From Candidatus Melainabacteria bacterium (GTDB lineage: Bacteria; Cyanobacteriota; Vampirovibrionia; Obscuribacterales; Obscuribacteraceae), in contig JABDBL010000002.1 in the NCBI GenBank assembly GCA_013288645.1, positions 1 to 64,000 on the forward strand: 64,000 nucleotides of DNA, written 5' to 3'. The notes below the pieces were generated by a model. It was not told the DNA's origin, made no database searches, and worked only from the letters and a program-made list of their open reading frames with translations. The translations under genes and the position numbers were made by a program. Below, piece by piece: positions 29,635 to 38,933 of this stretch. The stretch's first letter is position 1. Each line of letters begins with the position of its first letter.

Positions 29635-30663
29635 TTGAATTTACCAAGGCAAGCATTAGTTTTCCTTGATCAATTTGCTGGTTATTTGCAGTTAGAGCGC
29701 AATTATTCCTCAAATACTATTCGTGCCTACTTAAATGATCTCAGACAATTAATTTCTGATAACGAACAATTCGATGCCTCTCCAGTCCGCTCAGCTGAAG
29801 ACTTACCGACTAATCATGATATCGACAGCTCAAACATCGCTGTAGAACAATCCAGCGAAGGGTTGCCAAGGGTTTCGACAAGTGAATTAAATGCTCCCCA
29901 AGACATAGGTCTTATGGAAGCTGAAAATCTAAAAGATTATATTCGCCGTATCCAAGACCACTACGCCCGCCCGACAGTAGCTAGAAAAATATCTGCCATA
30001 CGAAGCTTTTATCGCTATTTACGCCGGGAACAATTGATAGACGACGATCCGTCTCGTTTAGTCAAAGGTCCTAAATTAGCCAGACGCTTACCTTCTTGTC
30101 TTGAAAAGGAAGAGATAAGAAAACTTATGTTAGTTTGTGACGACAGTCCGCTCGGTGTTCGAGATAGAACAGTGTTAGAAGTGCTTTATGCCACCGGTAT
30201 GCGGGTTGGAGAGCTATGCCGACTATCTGTGCAAGACTATGACCGCACTCTTATCGAAATACGCGTTTTCGGTAAAGGTGCTAAAGAAAGAGTTGTATTG
30301 CTGAACGAAAGCGCTCAGCAATGGCTAAATCGCTACTTAGATGAATACTGGCAACATTTCAGTGATAATGAAAACGCTCAGCCAGAAAGTCCACTATTTA
30401 TAAGCCGTCAAGCAAGCAGGCTCTCCAGCAGATCGGTTCACCGTATCGTACTGAAATATGCTCGCCTAGCCAAAATAGATAAATCCATTACTCCGCATAC
30501 TTTACGCCACACTTTTGCCACTCACATGCTTGAAGGCGGCGCCGATTTGCGTGCCGTGCAGGACTTATTAGGACACACTACAATAAGCACCACCCAGATC
30601 TATACGCATGTAAGTGTTGAACGTTTACGCAAAGTTTACCTGGCAAGCCATCCTAGGGCTTAA
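29635..30663 (+). CDS. xerC: Tyrosine recombinase XerC (chromosome dimer resolution)
   Basis: A 342-aa tyrosine recombinase. All catalytic residues are visible: R190 (ATGMRVGEL), K214 (FGKGAKERV), H288 and R291 (HTLRHTFATH), H314 (LLGHTTIS) and Tyr323 (QIYTHV). The N-terminal SAM-like domain (residues 5-45 and 95-135) is interrupted by about 45 polar residues (46-92) not found in standard XerC. The start is TTG, preceded by AGTAGGG. XerC/D resolve chromosome dimers at dif, but an integrase of the same family cannot be excluded; the length without the insert (about 297 aa) fits XerC/XerD. The GC-rich repeats follow directly. Confidence 0.85.
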   Translation: MNLPRQALVFLDQFAGYLQLERNYSSNTIRAYLNDLRQLISDNEQFDASPVRSAEDLPTNHDIDSSNIAVEQSSEGLPRVSTSELNAPQDIGLMEAENLKDYIRRIQDHYARPTVARKISAIRSFYRYLRREQLIDDDPSRLVKGPKLARRLPSCLEKEEIRKLMLVCDDSPLGVRDRTVLEVLYATGMRVGELCRLSVQDYDRTLIEIRVFGKGAKERVVLLNESAQQWLNRYLDEYWQHFSDNENAQPESPLFISRQASRLSSRSVHRIVLKYARLAKIDKSITPHTLRHTFATHMLEGGADLRAVQDLLGHTTISTTQIYTHVSVERLRKVYLASHPRA

Positions 30664-30669
30664 TTATAA

Positions 30670-30865
30670 GCGCTCCGCTCGCCTCATACTTCGGCTCCTC
30701 CGCGCGTACCTATCACCGCTCCGCTAGGCTACAATAGTGCGCCAGCATAACTTATATGCTTCTGCACTATTGCACCGGCGCACTGGCTTCGCTCAATTAT
30801 TACATCCCGGCGCTCCGCTCGCTTCATACTTCGGCTCCTCCGCGCGTACCTATCACCGCTCCGCT
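30670..30865. repeat. Two inverse-orientation copies of the GC-rich dispersed repeat, with hairpins between
   Basis: Copies at 30670-30725 and 30810-30865 differ at one of 56 positions (140-bp period). Their reverse complement contains the same TACGCGCGGAGGAGCCGAAG core, flanked by AGCGGAGCG and CGGAGCGC, as the pair at 9.74 kb. Between them, CAATAGTGC (30732-30740) pairs with GCACTATTG (30764-30772) around an inner stem AGCATA/TATGCT. The segment AGTGCGCC (30736-30743) could alternatively pair with GGCGCACT (30777-30784). It sits in the 286-bp gap between xerC and the PBP gene. Confidence 0.8.
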
Positions 30866-30949
30866 AACGTACGCCTTTGCGAAGCTCATTCGTGCATATT
30901 TGGCACATATACTGCTATATTCTATAGATAATAATCTAGCTAAACAGAG

Positions 30950-33394
30950 GTGTGCTTGTCCAGACAAAGGCGTCCAACTAATCGACCTAATTATGCAAAG
31001 CAAGGCTTTGCCTATAAATTAGCTGATTTTTTTTCTGGCTTAACCAAAAAATTCATGCCCTTAATTCTTCTTGCCATTGCTGGTCTCCTTGGCTATTTCG
31101 GCGCTTCTATATATTTTCAAGGTAGAGACTTACCAGATATAGCCACACTTGAACGTTATGAACCAATTGAAGCAATACAAATTTTTGACCGCAATGATCA
31201 CCTCGTTTGCTTGGTCGAAGGAGATGAGAATAGACAAGTGGTTCCCCTTGGTGAAATTGCTATTGTTATGCAACGAGCAATGTTAGCCGCTGAAGACCAT
31301 CACTTCTTTGAGCACCACGGTATTAATGTAAGCAGTATGTTCCGCGCGCTAATGGCCAATATGCAAGCCGGGCATGTAGTAGAAGGTGGATCTACTATTA
31401 CACAACAACTAGTAAAAAACCTTTTTTTCAATGAAGCAGGTCGTACATATGACCGCAAATTAAAAGAAACTCTTTTGGCTTTCCAGATAGAACAGCACTA
31501 TAGCAAAGAAAAAATCTTAGAACTTTATCTCAATCAAATCTATTTTGGTAGCAATGCCTACGGTATAGAACGAGCAGCTGCCCGTTATTTTAATAAAACA
31601 GCGATGAAACTAAATTTGGCCGAATCAGCATTTTTAGCTGGCCTGGTTAAAGCGCCTTCTGAATTAGGCAATCCCCATAACCGGTCCCAAGCTATAGTTA
31701 GACAGCAAGAAATTTTAGACAAAATGGTTGAATATGGCTACGTTACACCAAGTCAAAAAGCAGCAGCTATGAAAACAAAACTTGTTTTCCGTAATGGTGC
31801 TAATCCATTTTCACATTATCCATACTATATAAGTTATGTTCTGCAATGCTTGCATGAAAAATACAGCGAAAACGACATGCGCAAAGAAGGATTAAAAGTT
31901 TATACCAATCTTGATCCAAAGGTAGAAGAAATTGCTGAAGCTACACTCAATGAATCTATCAAACATGCCCCTCCAGGCGTTAGTCAAGCCGCGCTAGTAT
32001 CAATATCAGTAGCGGATGGAGCCGTACTCGCATTAGTAGGTGGAGTGGGAAATTTTTGGAAAAATCAATTTAACCGAGCCACTAACCCTCATACAGTGGG
32101 GTCATCTTTCAAACCATTTGTTTATTTAACTGCATTTTTAGAAGGGCTTGCCACACCTGATACTGGAATTGATGACGCTCCCTTAGTAGTTCATCAGGGT
32201 TGGGGTATGCCGGATTACATCCCAAAAAATTTCGATCATAAATTTTATGGCCATATTACCGTACGCAAAGCACTTTGCTTATCACGAAATATTCCAGCTT
32301 TAAGAATGGCCCAAAAGGTAGGAATTAATAATGTAATTGAAACCGCTAGATTAGCAGGCATTCGGGCAAAATTAGATCCTAATCTTTCATTAGCATTGGG
32401 CAGTTCTGCTATTTCACCTTTAGATATGGCCGGAGCATATTCCACTTTTGCTCGTGATGGTATAGTCATAAAACCTTCTGTTTTGCGCCGTATTGAAAAC
32501 AATAAAGGATCGGTTCTCGAAATTTTCAATGAACCAAAAACTAGAGTATTTCCTCCGGAGCCTGTAGCTGAACTTATCGATGTTTTACAAGACGTAGTTA
32601 GATACGGCACTGGTACCCAAGCTAAATTAGCTGATCGCCCCGTGGCCGGTAAAACAGGAACAGCTGATGAAGGAAAGGATATATGGTTTATAGGATTCAC
32701 ACCTGATTTAGTCACAGCAGTTTGGGGAGGTAATGACGACAATTTGCCGATCCCTGGACACAATGTGACAGGTGGAGTAGTAATGGCAAAAATTTGGCAA
32801 GCATACAATAAAGCTTATTACCAAGCCTTTCACACTCCGCCAGGCTCTTTTACAACTTATGATAAAAAACTTGCACAACAAAAATATAACAGCGTCTCTC
32901 AAAACCAAGAGAAAGAAAATATATTAAGTCAACCCAATCAGATAAAGGAAGGTAATGCTGATTTTCTACAACCCAAGGTAGAAAAAATAGATGAGCCCAA
33001 AGAAGTACCGGTAGTAGAAACTATTCCAGCAAATGAAACTAAGCCCATCGAACGATTACCAGGCACACGATTAGTACCTGAGCAGTCGTCTGCACAAATA
33101 AATAAGCCAGTTATTGAGCCTGCTGTAGAACCGGTTATGCCGTTGCCCGCTCCCGCAGAAGTACACACAAAAAGCAAAATATTAACGCCACCATTAGCAC
33201 CACAGATAGTGCATTCGTCGCAATCAACTTTATCTGCTCAAAGTCCCACTTTGGCGTCACCACCCCTACCATCAATTACGCCATTACAGAGTCCTAGTCA
33301 AGGCATGTTAGCAACACCAACGAATACAACAGATCCTATTGTTCACAGACTTATTCCATACCAACAAAGATCAATTTACCGACCGGCACAATGA
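30950..33394 (+). CDS. Class A penicillin-binding protein (PBP1a family)
   Basis: An 814-aa bifunctional cell-wall enzyme. It has a short cytoplasmic tail, a transmembrane helix at about 36-55, a GT51 glycosyltransferase domain (catalytic E115 in AAEDHHFFEHHG; EGGSTITQQLVKN) and a transpeptidase domain with S385xxK (GSSFKP), S445xN (LSRNIP) and K568TG (GKTGTADEGKD). After about residue 630 comes a tail of some 180 residues rich in Pro, Glu and Ser, probably disordered and outside the cell membrane. The start is GTG, just after GAGGT. It overlaps the following thioesterase by 4 bp. It polymerises and cross-links peptidoglycan. Confidence 0.93.
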   Translation: MCLSRQRRPTNRPNYAKQGFAYKLADFFSGLTKKFMPLILLAIAGLLGYFGASIYFQGRDLPDIATLERYEPIEAIQIFDRNDHLVCLVEGDENRQVVPLGEIAIVMQRAMLAAEDHHFFEHHGINVSSMFRALMANMQAGHVVEGGSTITQQLVKNLFFNEAGRTYDRKLKETLLAFQIEQHYSKEKILELYLNQIYFGSNAYGIERAAARYFNKTAMKLNLAESAFLAGLVKAPSELGNPHNRSQAIVRQQEILDKMVEYGYVTPSQKAAAMKTKLVFRNGANPFSHYPYYISYVLQCLHEKYSENDMRKEGLKVYTNLDPKVEEIAEATLNESIKHAPPGVSQAALVSISVADGAVLALVGGVGNFWKNQFNRATNPHTVGSSFKPFVYLTAFLEGLATPDTGIDDAPLVVHQGWGMPDYIPKNFDHKFYGHITVRKALCLSRNIPALRMAQKVGINNVIETARLAGIRAKLDPNLSLALGSSAISPLDMAGAYSTFARDGIVIKPSVLRRIENNKGSVLEIFNEPKTRVFPPEPVAELIDVLQDVVRYGTGTQAKLADRPVAGKTGTADEGKDIWFIGFTPDLVTAVWGGNDDNLPIPGHNVTGGVVMAKIWQAYNKAYYQAFHTPPGSFTTYDKKLAQQKYNSVSQNQEKENILSQPNQIKEGNADFLQPKVEKIDEPKEVPVVETIPANETKPIERLPGTRLVPEQSSAQINKPVIEPAVEPVMPLPAPAEVHTKSKILTPPLAPQIVHSSQSTLSAQSPTLASPPLPSITPLQSPSQGMLATPTNTTDPIVHRLIPYQQRSIYRPAQ

Positions 33395-33849
33395 TAGAAA
33401 ATAAAGCACTTTCTCTTCAGAAACAAAATCGCCTTGAACAATGTTTTGGTTGCGGAACAAATAATGCAAAAGGACTGCATATACAAAGCTATTGGCAAGG
33501 CGACGAATCAATTTGTACTTTTCAGGCTCAGTCACATTATCACGGCGGCAAACCAAACATAGTTTATGGCGGATTGATTGCTTCTTTGATCGATTGCCAC
33601 TCTGTTAATACTGCCATTTCAAACGCTTACAAAGAGCAAAATCGTGAACCCGGCACCGACCCTGTATTAGTGTATTTAACCGCTCAACTCAATGTTACTT
33701 ATATCAAGCCAACACCTTTAGATAAACCCATTAGACTAAAAGCCAAAATAATTAGTGTCGAAGGCAAAAAAACTTGGGTCGAATGTTTGGTCACATCCGA
33801 TAATGAAATTTGCGCTCAGGCTAAAGTATTAGCCGTATGCGCAAATTAA
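33391..33849 (+). CDS. PaaI-type hotdog thioesterase
   Basis: A 152-aa hotdog-fold protein. The conserved family start (CFGCGTNNAKGLHIQSYW) and the central helix after a small-residue turn (VYGGLIASLIDCHS) are the pattern of PaaI/YbgC-like acyl-CoA thioesterases, with the catalytic acidic residue D in LIDCH. The start ATGA overlaps the stop of the PBP gene, so it is translated with it. It hydrolyses acyl-CoA to free acid and CoA. It faces the acyl-CoA synthetase gene 75 bp away. Substrate unknown. Confidence 0.85.
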   Translation: MIENKALSLQKQNRLEQCFGCGTNNAKGLHIQSYWQGDESICTFQAQSHYHGGKPNIVYGGLIASLIDCHSVNTAISNAYKEQNREPGTDPVLVYLTAQLNVTYIKPTPLDKPIRLKAKIISVEGKKTWVECLVTSDNEICAQAKVLAVCAN

Positions 33850-33923
33850 TGGCTATAAAACCGCATTAATACGAAAAGAATTTTTTACTTCTCCAACAAC
33901 AACTCAAACGTATCAGTGCTCGT

Positions 33924-35771
33924 TCAGTTCAAACTACTGGCGTACAAGCTTTCAATTTTGTCGGCATGCTTTTGTTTTAACACACTGCGCTTTATTTTCA
34001 GTGTGGCGGTTAACTCGCCGTCATCGACTGACAAGTCTTTGTCTAAAACAGAGAAATGCTTAATACATTCGTATTCAGCTAATTCACCGCGTTTGGCATT
34101 AATTTCTTTCTTTAAGTACTGATGCATTTCTTTAGAAGTGACTAGGTCAGCATACTTTTCGTATTGCCAGCCTTGTTCGCCCGCTATTTCCATTGCTCTC
34201 TGCTCATCCAATGTTAGCAATGCCACTAAATGTTTGGTTCTATCACCAAAAACAATGGCCTGGCTAATTGGAGAAATCGTTTTTAAAATGCATTCAATAC
34301 GCTGAGGCGCTATATTCTTACCAGCAGCATCAACAATTAGATCTTTTTTGCGATCTGTAATTTTTAAATAGCCATGATCATCTATTAAACCTATGTCTCC
34401 CGTGGCAAACCAGCCATCTGTAAACGATTCGTTGGTAGCTTGAGGATCTTTGAAATACCCTTTAAAAATACTCGCGCCTCTGACAAGTATTTCACCGTCA
34501 TCACCAATTTTAACTTCTACAGAAGATAAGCTTGCTCCTACCGTTCCAGGCTTGACGTGCCCAAGTCGATTTACATTGGTTGGAGCACTTGTTTCAGTTA
34601 GTCCATAACCTTCTAAAATAGGAATGCCAATAGCATTTAAAAAAGTTAGAACAGCTACTGGAGCTGGCGCACCACCACAAACTATAAAGCGCAAACGCCC
34701 ACCTATTCGCGCGCGTAATTTGCTCAATACAAGCCTATCCGCTAACCAGTGTTTAAATTTCAATACTTGCGAAATAGCTTGTTTTTTTGCTCGATGTTTT
34801 ACTACTTCTTCACCAATTGCAATTGACCACTCAATTAATTTCTTGGCTCGACTGGATGATCCAGAAATACCATTTCTAACTTTAGTATAAGTACTTTCTA
34901 ATACTCTAGGAACCATTACCATAACTGTAGGTTCTATTTCGCCAAGATTTTTGGCCATAGTCTCAATAGATTCCGCAAAAGCACAAGTACAGCCACTATA
35001 TAACCAATAAAACTCACCACATACTCTCTCAAAAACATGTGAAATTGGCAAATAGGAAAAGTAGATATCATCTTCAGTAATTGGAATTACACCAGGTAAA
35101 TCAGCCAATACGGCCAGAATATTTGCATGTGTTAAAGGCACGCCTTTAGGGCTACCGGTTGTACCCGAGGTATAGATTAAAGTAGCAGTCTCATCAGTAT
35201 TACTTTCTTTCAGCCGCTTCTCAATAAGCTCAGGATCACTCTTTGTTAACTCATCACCCAATAAGCACAATTCATTTAAATGAATCAACTTGCCTTCGAG
35301 CATATTGTACTTAGCCTTTAGTAAGTCCCATTCCGGCTCTCTCTTTGTTAAAGAAGGCAAATAAATAATCTTCTGAACACGAGCAATTTTTTCACTAATG
35401 TTGGCTATTCTCGCTAATTGCTTCTCGCCAGCAACAAAAATAGCTTTTGCTTCAGAATTGTTCAATATATATTCAAGATCAGTACTTGAGCTGTTTGGAT
35501 AAATTGGAACAGATACCGCCCTTAAGCTTATTGTAGCCAAGTCAGCCGCCACCCATAAATACGATGTTTGTGAAAAAATTGCCACAGTATCTGCGGCATT
35601 GATTGAAATAGTAGCCAAGCCAAAAGTAATTTCTTCTACGAACAAAGAGAAATCTTTCCACGACATGGATTGATATAGGGGATTTAATTGTTTATAGCGT
35701 AAAGCGGTTTTCTGGCCCAGTTTCTGCGCCTGATTAAAAAATAGCTGTCCAATAGTGTCTGGTAACGTCAT
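33924..35771 (-). CDS. Long-chain acyl-CoA synthetase (AMP-dependent)
   Basis: An AMP-forming synthetase of about 615 aa. The P-loop-like motif is LIYTSGTTGSPKGVPLTH. Further motifs are the adenine motif LEGYGLTETS, WFATGDIGLIDDHGYLKITD and DRKKDLIVDAAGKN, which places it with the FadD15/FAA1-type long-chain synthetases. It activates fatty acids to acyl-CoA using ATP. The reading frame extends 18 codons further upstream (to 35825), but the Met at 35771 (MTLPDTIGQLFFNQAQKLG) matches the family start. The hydrolase gene upstream ends within about 100 bp on the same strand, so a lipid operon is plausible. Confidence 0.92.
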   Translation of the reverse strand: MTLPDTIGQLFFNQAQKLGQKTALRYKQLNPLYQSMSWKDFSLFVEEITFGLATISINAADTVAIFSQTSYLWVAADLATISLRAVSVPIYPNSSSTDLEYILNNSEAKAIFVAGEKQLARIANISEKIARVQKIIYLPSLTKREPEWDLLKAKYNMLEGKLIHLNELCLLGDELTKSDPELIEKRLKESNTDETATLIYTSGTTGSPKGVPLTHANILAVLADLPGVIPITEDDIYFSYLPISHVFERVCGEFYWLYSGCTCAFAESIETMAKNLGEIEPTVMVMVPRVLESTYTKVRNGISGSSSRAKKLIEWSIAIGEEVVKHRAKKQAISQVLKFKHWLADRLVLSKLRARIGGRLRFIVCGGAPAPVAVLTFLNAIGIPILEGYGLTETSAPTNVNRLGHVKPGTVGASLSSVEVKIGDDGEILVRGASIFKGYFKDPQATNESFTDGWFATGDIGLIDDHGYLKITDRKKDLIVDAAGKNIAPQRIECILKTISPISQAIVFGDRTKHLVALLTLDEQRAMEIAGEQGWQYEKYADLVTSKEMHQYLKKEINAKRGELAEYECIKHFSVLDKDLSVDDGELTATLKIKRSVLKQKHADKIESLYASSLN

Positions 35772-35872
35772 AATTCCCACTTGCTCTGAACCAGTTGCAT
35801 TAATTAATAATGCGGATGTCAACACTAACGACGCTAATTATAGCGAGACAAGCCAAAATTAAAAGGTTATAT

Positions 35873-36763
35873 TTACCTAGCCCTTTGCTTAGTAACGAGG
35901 TTTTCCTTTTCTTTGTCCTGTGTTTGTATAATCGAATTACTCCAATCTATAAGCAAATTTGCAACCTGCTCAACCGCTAAGTCAAGAGTTAAGTCATGCA
36001 TAGCATTCGGCAAATTGGTCTTTTTCTTATGTGGTGAATTAATTTGTCTAAACACTACTTCGCTAGCTTTGTTGTCTACAATTCCATCCATACCTGCTGT
36101 TATCAAGAAAAGCGGACAGTCCAAATTAATTTTTTTCAGGCGCAAAGATTGGGTTAGGAAAAATAAATCTAACAACACTTTACTCGGCACAGCACGCCTA
36201 CGATCCTCATCATTATCTAACCAAATTTTTAACTGCTCTTCCTTTGTAATTAATTCTGTACCATAGGGCAAAATTACCTGACTACTTGGCTTAATTACGG
36301 CTTTGACCAGTTCGTTTATTTGATAAGACAACGGAAAAATTTTAGGATGTCCTGCAAAAGCTGGCGAAAGCAAAGCCAGTCCGCTTGGCTTGACACGCTG
36401 GCAGGCTTTTAGAGCTATTAGTGCACCCATACTATTGCCTAATAGAAAAACAGGTTTATTGCCCATAAGCGAATGTAAATATTTGGCCGCTATTTCTAAA
36501 TCTTCTATCCAATTATTCACACTTACACCAATTTCATTTTTGCGTTTGCCAAATCCTCTTAGATCCAAAGCCAGACCGAAAATATGCTTTATCTTTAAGC
36601 GTCTAGCAAAAGCCTCGAACCAGCCGCTATGCCCACCTAATCCGTGCACTAAAAGGAAAGCAGCACTGCTCTCAGAGGCAATACCCCAGCTACGACAGGA
36701 AATTTTATTACCAATTTCCAAGAGTGTGGCTGTAGGTGTTAAATTGATTTCTATATTAGCCAT
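35873..36763 (-). CDS. Alpha/beta hydrolase, monoacylglycerol lipase / lysophospholipase-like
   Basis: A 296-aa alpha/beta hydrolase with oxyanion motif LLVHGLGGHSGWF, nucleophile S111 in LLGNSMGALIA, acid D in ITAGMDGIVDN and base H in NAMHDLTL. The spacing is that of the Hydrolase_4 (monoacylglycerol lipase) group. It probably releases fatty acids from mono- or lysolipids, which the acyl-CoA synthetase downstream would then activate. No signal peptide, so cytoplasmic. The substrate is inferred from family and neighbour only. Confidence 0.85.
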   Translation of the reverse strand: MANIEINLTPTATLLEIGNKISCRSWGIASESSAAFLLVHGLGGHSGWFEAFARRLKIKHIFGLALDLRGFGKRKNEIGVSVNNWIEDLEIAAKYLHSLMGNKPVFLLGNSMGALIALKACQRVKPSGLALLSPAFAGHPKIFPLSYQINELVKAVIKPSSQVILPYGTELITKEEQLKIWLDNDEDRRRAVPSKVLLDLFFLTQSLRLKKINLDCPLFLITAGMDGIVDNKASEVVFRQINSPHKKKTNLPNAMHDLTLDLAVEQVANLLIDWSNSIIQTQDKEKENLVTKQRAR

Positions 36764-36817
36764 ACAAGTTATTATAGCTATTAGATTAACTCATTTGTTA
36801 CTACTTGAAGGTAGAGA

Positions 36818-38332
36818 ATGGCGCCCGAAAAAATAAAAAACCAGAAAGCCACTACCAGTGGTTACAAGCTCATTTCATTTGTTTTGATAGGCATCGCCCT
36901 TATCGCCTTGATAGTTGCCTCTACTAGACATTTCATATTTAGCAAGACCCCATTTACTATAGCTGTTTCTTTAATCAAATCGGGCAAATCTGCGTCAGCT
37001 CTGCCTATACTAGAAGACCTGTCTATACATCACCCTGAAAACGCCAATATATTTCCCTGGTTAGCAGTAGGATATTTAAATTGTGAAAGAATAGCTGAAG
37101 GCAGAATTGCTCTAGATACGGCATTAAGAATGGGTTTACCCCCGTCTGAAGTAACCGATGCGGTGAATGCTTATGCTGACTTTTACGAACATCGAGAAGA
37201 CTTTGAAGAAGCAGAAAAGCTGCTAACTTCTGCTAATTCTAATTGTCCAACACTTCAATTAAACGAAAGCAGAGCAAGACTTTATCTTAAGTGGGGAGAA
37301 TCCGAACTAGAAAATAACAATATTGAAGAAGCAGTGACTCATTTAGAAAAAGCTAATAGTCTCAATAATTTTGTTCAAGAGCCATTGAGCTCAGTTATCC
37401 CACGTCGCTTAGCCGAAACCTACAAACAGCTTGCGGCCCTTAGTGAAGCGGATAAGGACGATAGCAAAGCAATTCTATGTCTAGAGAAGAGTCTCAAAGT
37501 CCTTGACGATTCCTCCAATAGAATGTATCTGGCTCAGATATACGCTCAAGTAAATCAAACTCAGAAAGCAATTGAAAATTATCAAATTGTGGCTGATGCC
37601 GATATAAACAACTTGGAAGCCAGACACCGCCTCATAGACCTTCTTATCCAGTCCGGCAATTATTCGCAAGCCCAAGAAGCTCTAGGCGACCTAATAGACA
37701 AAGAAAAGAGCGTAGAGAACTATGAGCAATTAGTCGAAGTATCTCTACAGCTTAAGAATTATGCTCGCGCAGTACACACTCTAGAAGATGCTTGTGAGCT
37801 TGGTGTAAAAGCAGATTTGCTTAAGCAATTGCTAACAGTTCTTAATGACTGGGCAGCCGCGCTGACTCGAGACCAAAAATCTGAAGAAGCAGCCTCAGTT
37901 AAGGGACATGCTGAACGTGTTGCTGAGCAGCTAAATGAGGTCCTACTCGAAGAAGCTAAGAATGAAGACAAACTAGCAGATAAAAATGACAAATTTGCCT
38001 CAGCAAAGGATCTCCCTGTAGCCCTTATATCATCACACATTTGGCTTTCTGCCGGGAGCCTTACGCCTGAGGGTGAAATCAAAATAAAAAACATTACCGG
38101 TAAGCCAGTGCACGACTTGACTTTAACAGCAGTATTTTACGATCATAATTTAGGACACAATAATGGCACTGTAATATTACCTGTTGTCACACCCACCTCA
38201 GTTCCATTTTCTGCCGGTAGCTCTCGCACTTTATACTTTTCATGCCCCAACACGGTAAGATCAGAGCACCGCCTTGCAGTAAAACTCTTTTGGAACGGAT
38301 ATTTTCTTAAAGAATTTCCTGTTGCCAAGTAA
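36818..38332 (+). CDS. Membrane-anchored TPR protein with C-terminal beta-sandwich
   Basis: A 504-aa protein: short basic N-terminus, one transmembrane helix (about residues 18-36, LISFVLIGIALIALIVAS), then about eight TPR or TPR-like units (50-360) and a charged helix. The last 110 residues (about 395-504) look like a FxLYD-type beta-sandwich (GEIKIKNITGKPVHDLTLTA, then VPFSAGSSRTLYFSCP). This architecture suggests a periplasmic scaffold. It is followed by three small genes on the same strand. Function unknown. Confidence 0.75.
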   Translation: MAPEKIKNQKATTSGYKLISFVLIGIALIALIVASTRHFIFSKTPFTIAVSLIKSGKSASALPILEDLSIHHPENANIFPWLAVGYLNCERIAEGRIALDTALRMGLPPSEVTDAVNAYADFYEHREDFEEAEKLLTSANSNCPTLQLNESRARLYLKWGESELENNNIEEAVTHLEKANSLNNFVQEPLSSVIPRRLAETYKQLAALSEADKDDSKAILCLEKSLKVLDDSSNRMYLAQIYAQVNQTQKAIENYQIVADADINNLEARHRLIDLLIQSGNYSQAQEALGDLIDKEKSVENYEQLVEVSLQLKNYARAVHTLEDACELGVKADLLKQLLTVLNDWAAALTRDQKSEEAASVKGHAERVAEQLNEVLLEEAKNEDKLADKNDKFASAKDLPVALISSHIWLSAGSLTPEGEIKIKNITGKPVHDLTLTAVFYDHNLGHNNGTVILPVVTPTSVPFSAGSSRTLYFSCPNTVRSEHRLAVKLFWNGYFLKEFPVAK

Positions 38333-38356
38333 TACAAAAATAGGGTTGAACAAATT

Positions 38357-38800
38357 TTGAATGTAGAAAATAGTGAAAAGCCCTGCCGACATGAATATGT
38401 AAAAATGTTCCAGCGCAAGTATAAAGACTTCGGGCGCCGTCTTGTTTCTACAAGAGGTTATTTGCCCACCGGCTTTTCCAATAAAGATTTTTCTTTCTTA
38501 ACTGGCGGAGCTTATTGTTTTTGTACCAAATGTCGTAAACGCCTATTTCCTGTTCGCCACGAAGCGACTAAATTACAAAACACAATTTTGCCTAGCCAAA
38601 CAGCGGATACTCAAATTAACGAACCAGTAGATAATATTTGGACTGAAACTGAAGAAGTTGTGGAGATAAATCCCGCTATAGCTCAAGAAATAGCAGTAGA
38701 AGAATTACAAATAGAACCGACAGATGTTAGTGATATCGTAGACAAAGAAATAGCAGTCAATCAACAAAACAACAATGCACAAGAAGATGGAGAAGAATAA
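38357..38800 (+). CDS. Hypothetical small protein with Cys-pair (possible zinc) motif
   Basis: A 147-aa protein starting with TTG; AGGG lies about 10 bases upstream. Residues 1-75 hold CRHEYVKMF and CFCTKCRKRLFPV, which together could form a zinc-binding site. The second half is acidic and probably disordered. It lies 24 bp after the TPR gene and 1 bp before a small membrane-protein gene, so it is likely part of the same operon. Not recognised. Confidence 0.55.
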   Translation: MNVENSEKPCRHEYVKMFQRKYKDFGRRLVSTRGYLPTGFSNKDFSFLTGGAYCFCTKCRKRLFPVRHEATKLQNTILPSQTADTQINEPVDNIWTETEEVVEINPAIAQEIAVEELQIEPTDVSDIVDKEIAVNQQNNNAQEDGEE

Positions 38801-38801
38801 A

Positions 38802-38930
38802 ATGGGTAAATTAATAGGAAGCTTGATCTTTGGAATGATGCTTTTTCCTCCTTTGTATATTGCTATGAGGTTTTTAAAGTGGTCGTGGCGATCTTTAGAA
38901 AAAGAATTGAGTGACGATTCACAAAAATAA
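38802..38930 (+). CDS. Very small membrane protein, 42 aa
   Basis: The frame from the ATG at 38802 encodes 42 residues: MGKLIGSLIFGMMLFPPLYI, then AMRFLKWSWRSLEKELSDDS and QK. It has one hydrophobic helix and a basic/acidic tail, a normal layout for a small single-pass membrane protein. It starts 1 base after the stop of the upstream gene and ends 3 bases before the next ATG, and GAAGATGGAGAAG precedes its start. Tight packing between two same-strand genes is the main support. Confidence 0.55.
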   Translation: MGKLIGSLIFGMMLFPPLYIAMRFLKWSWRSLEKELSDDSQK

Positions 38931-38933
38931 TTC

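Noticed and set aside
30737-31022. Two short plus-strand frames between xerC and the PBP gene
   Set aside because: They run across the GC-rich repeat copies and into the PBP start in other frames, with no ribosome-binding site.
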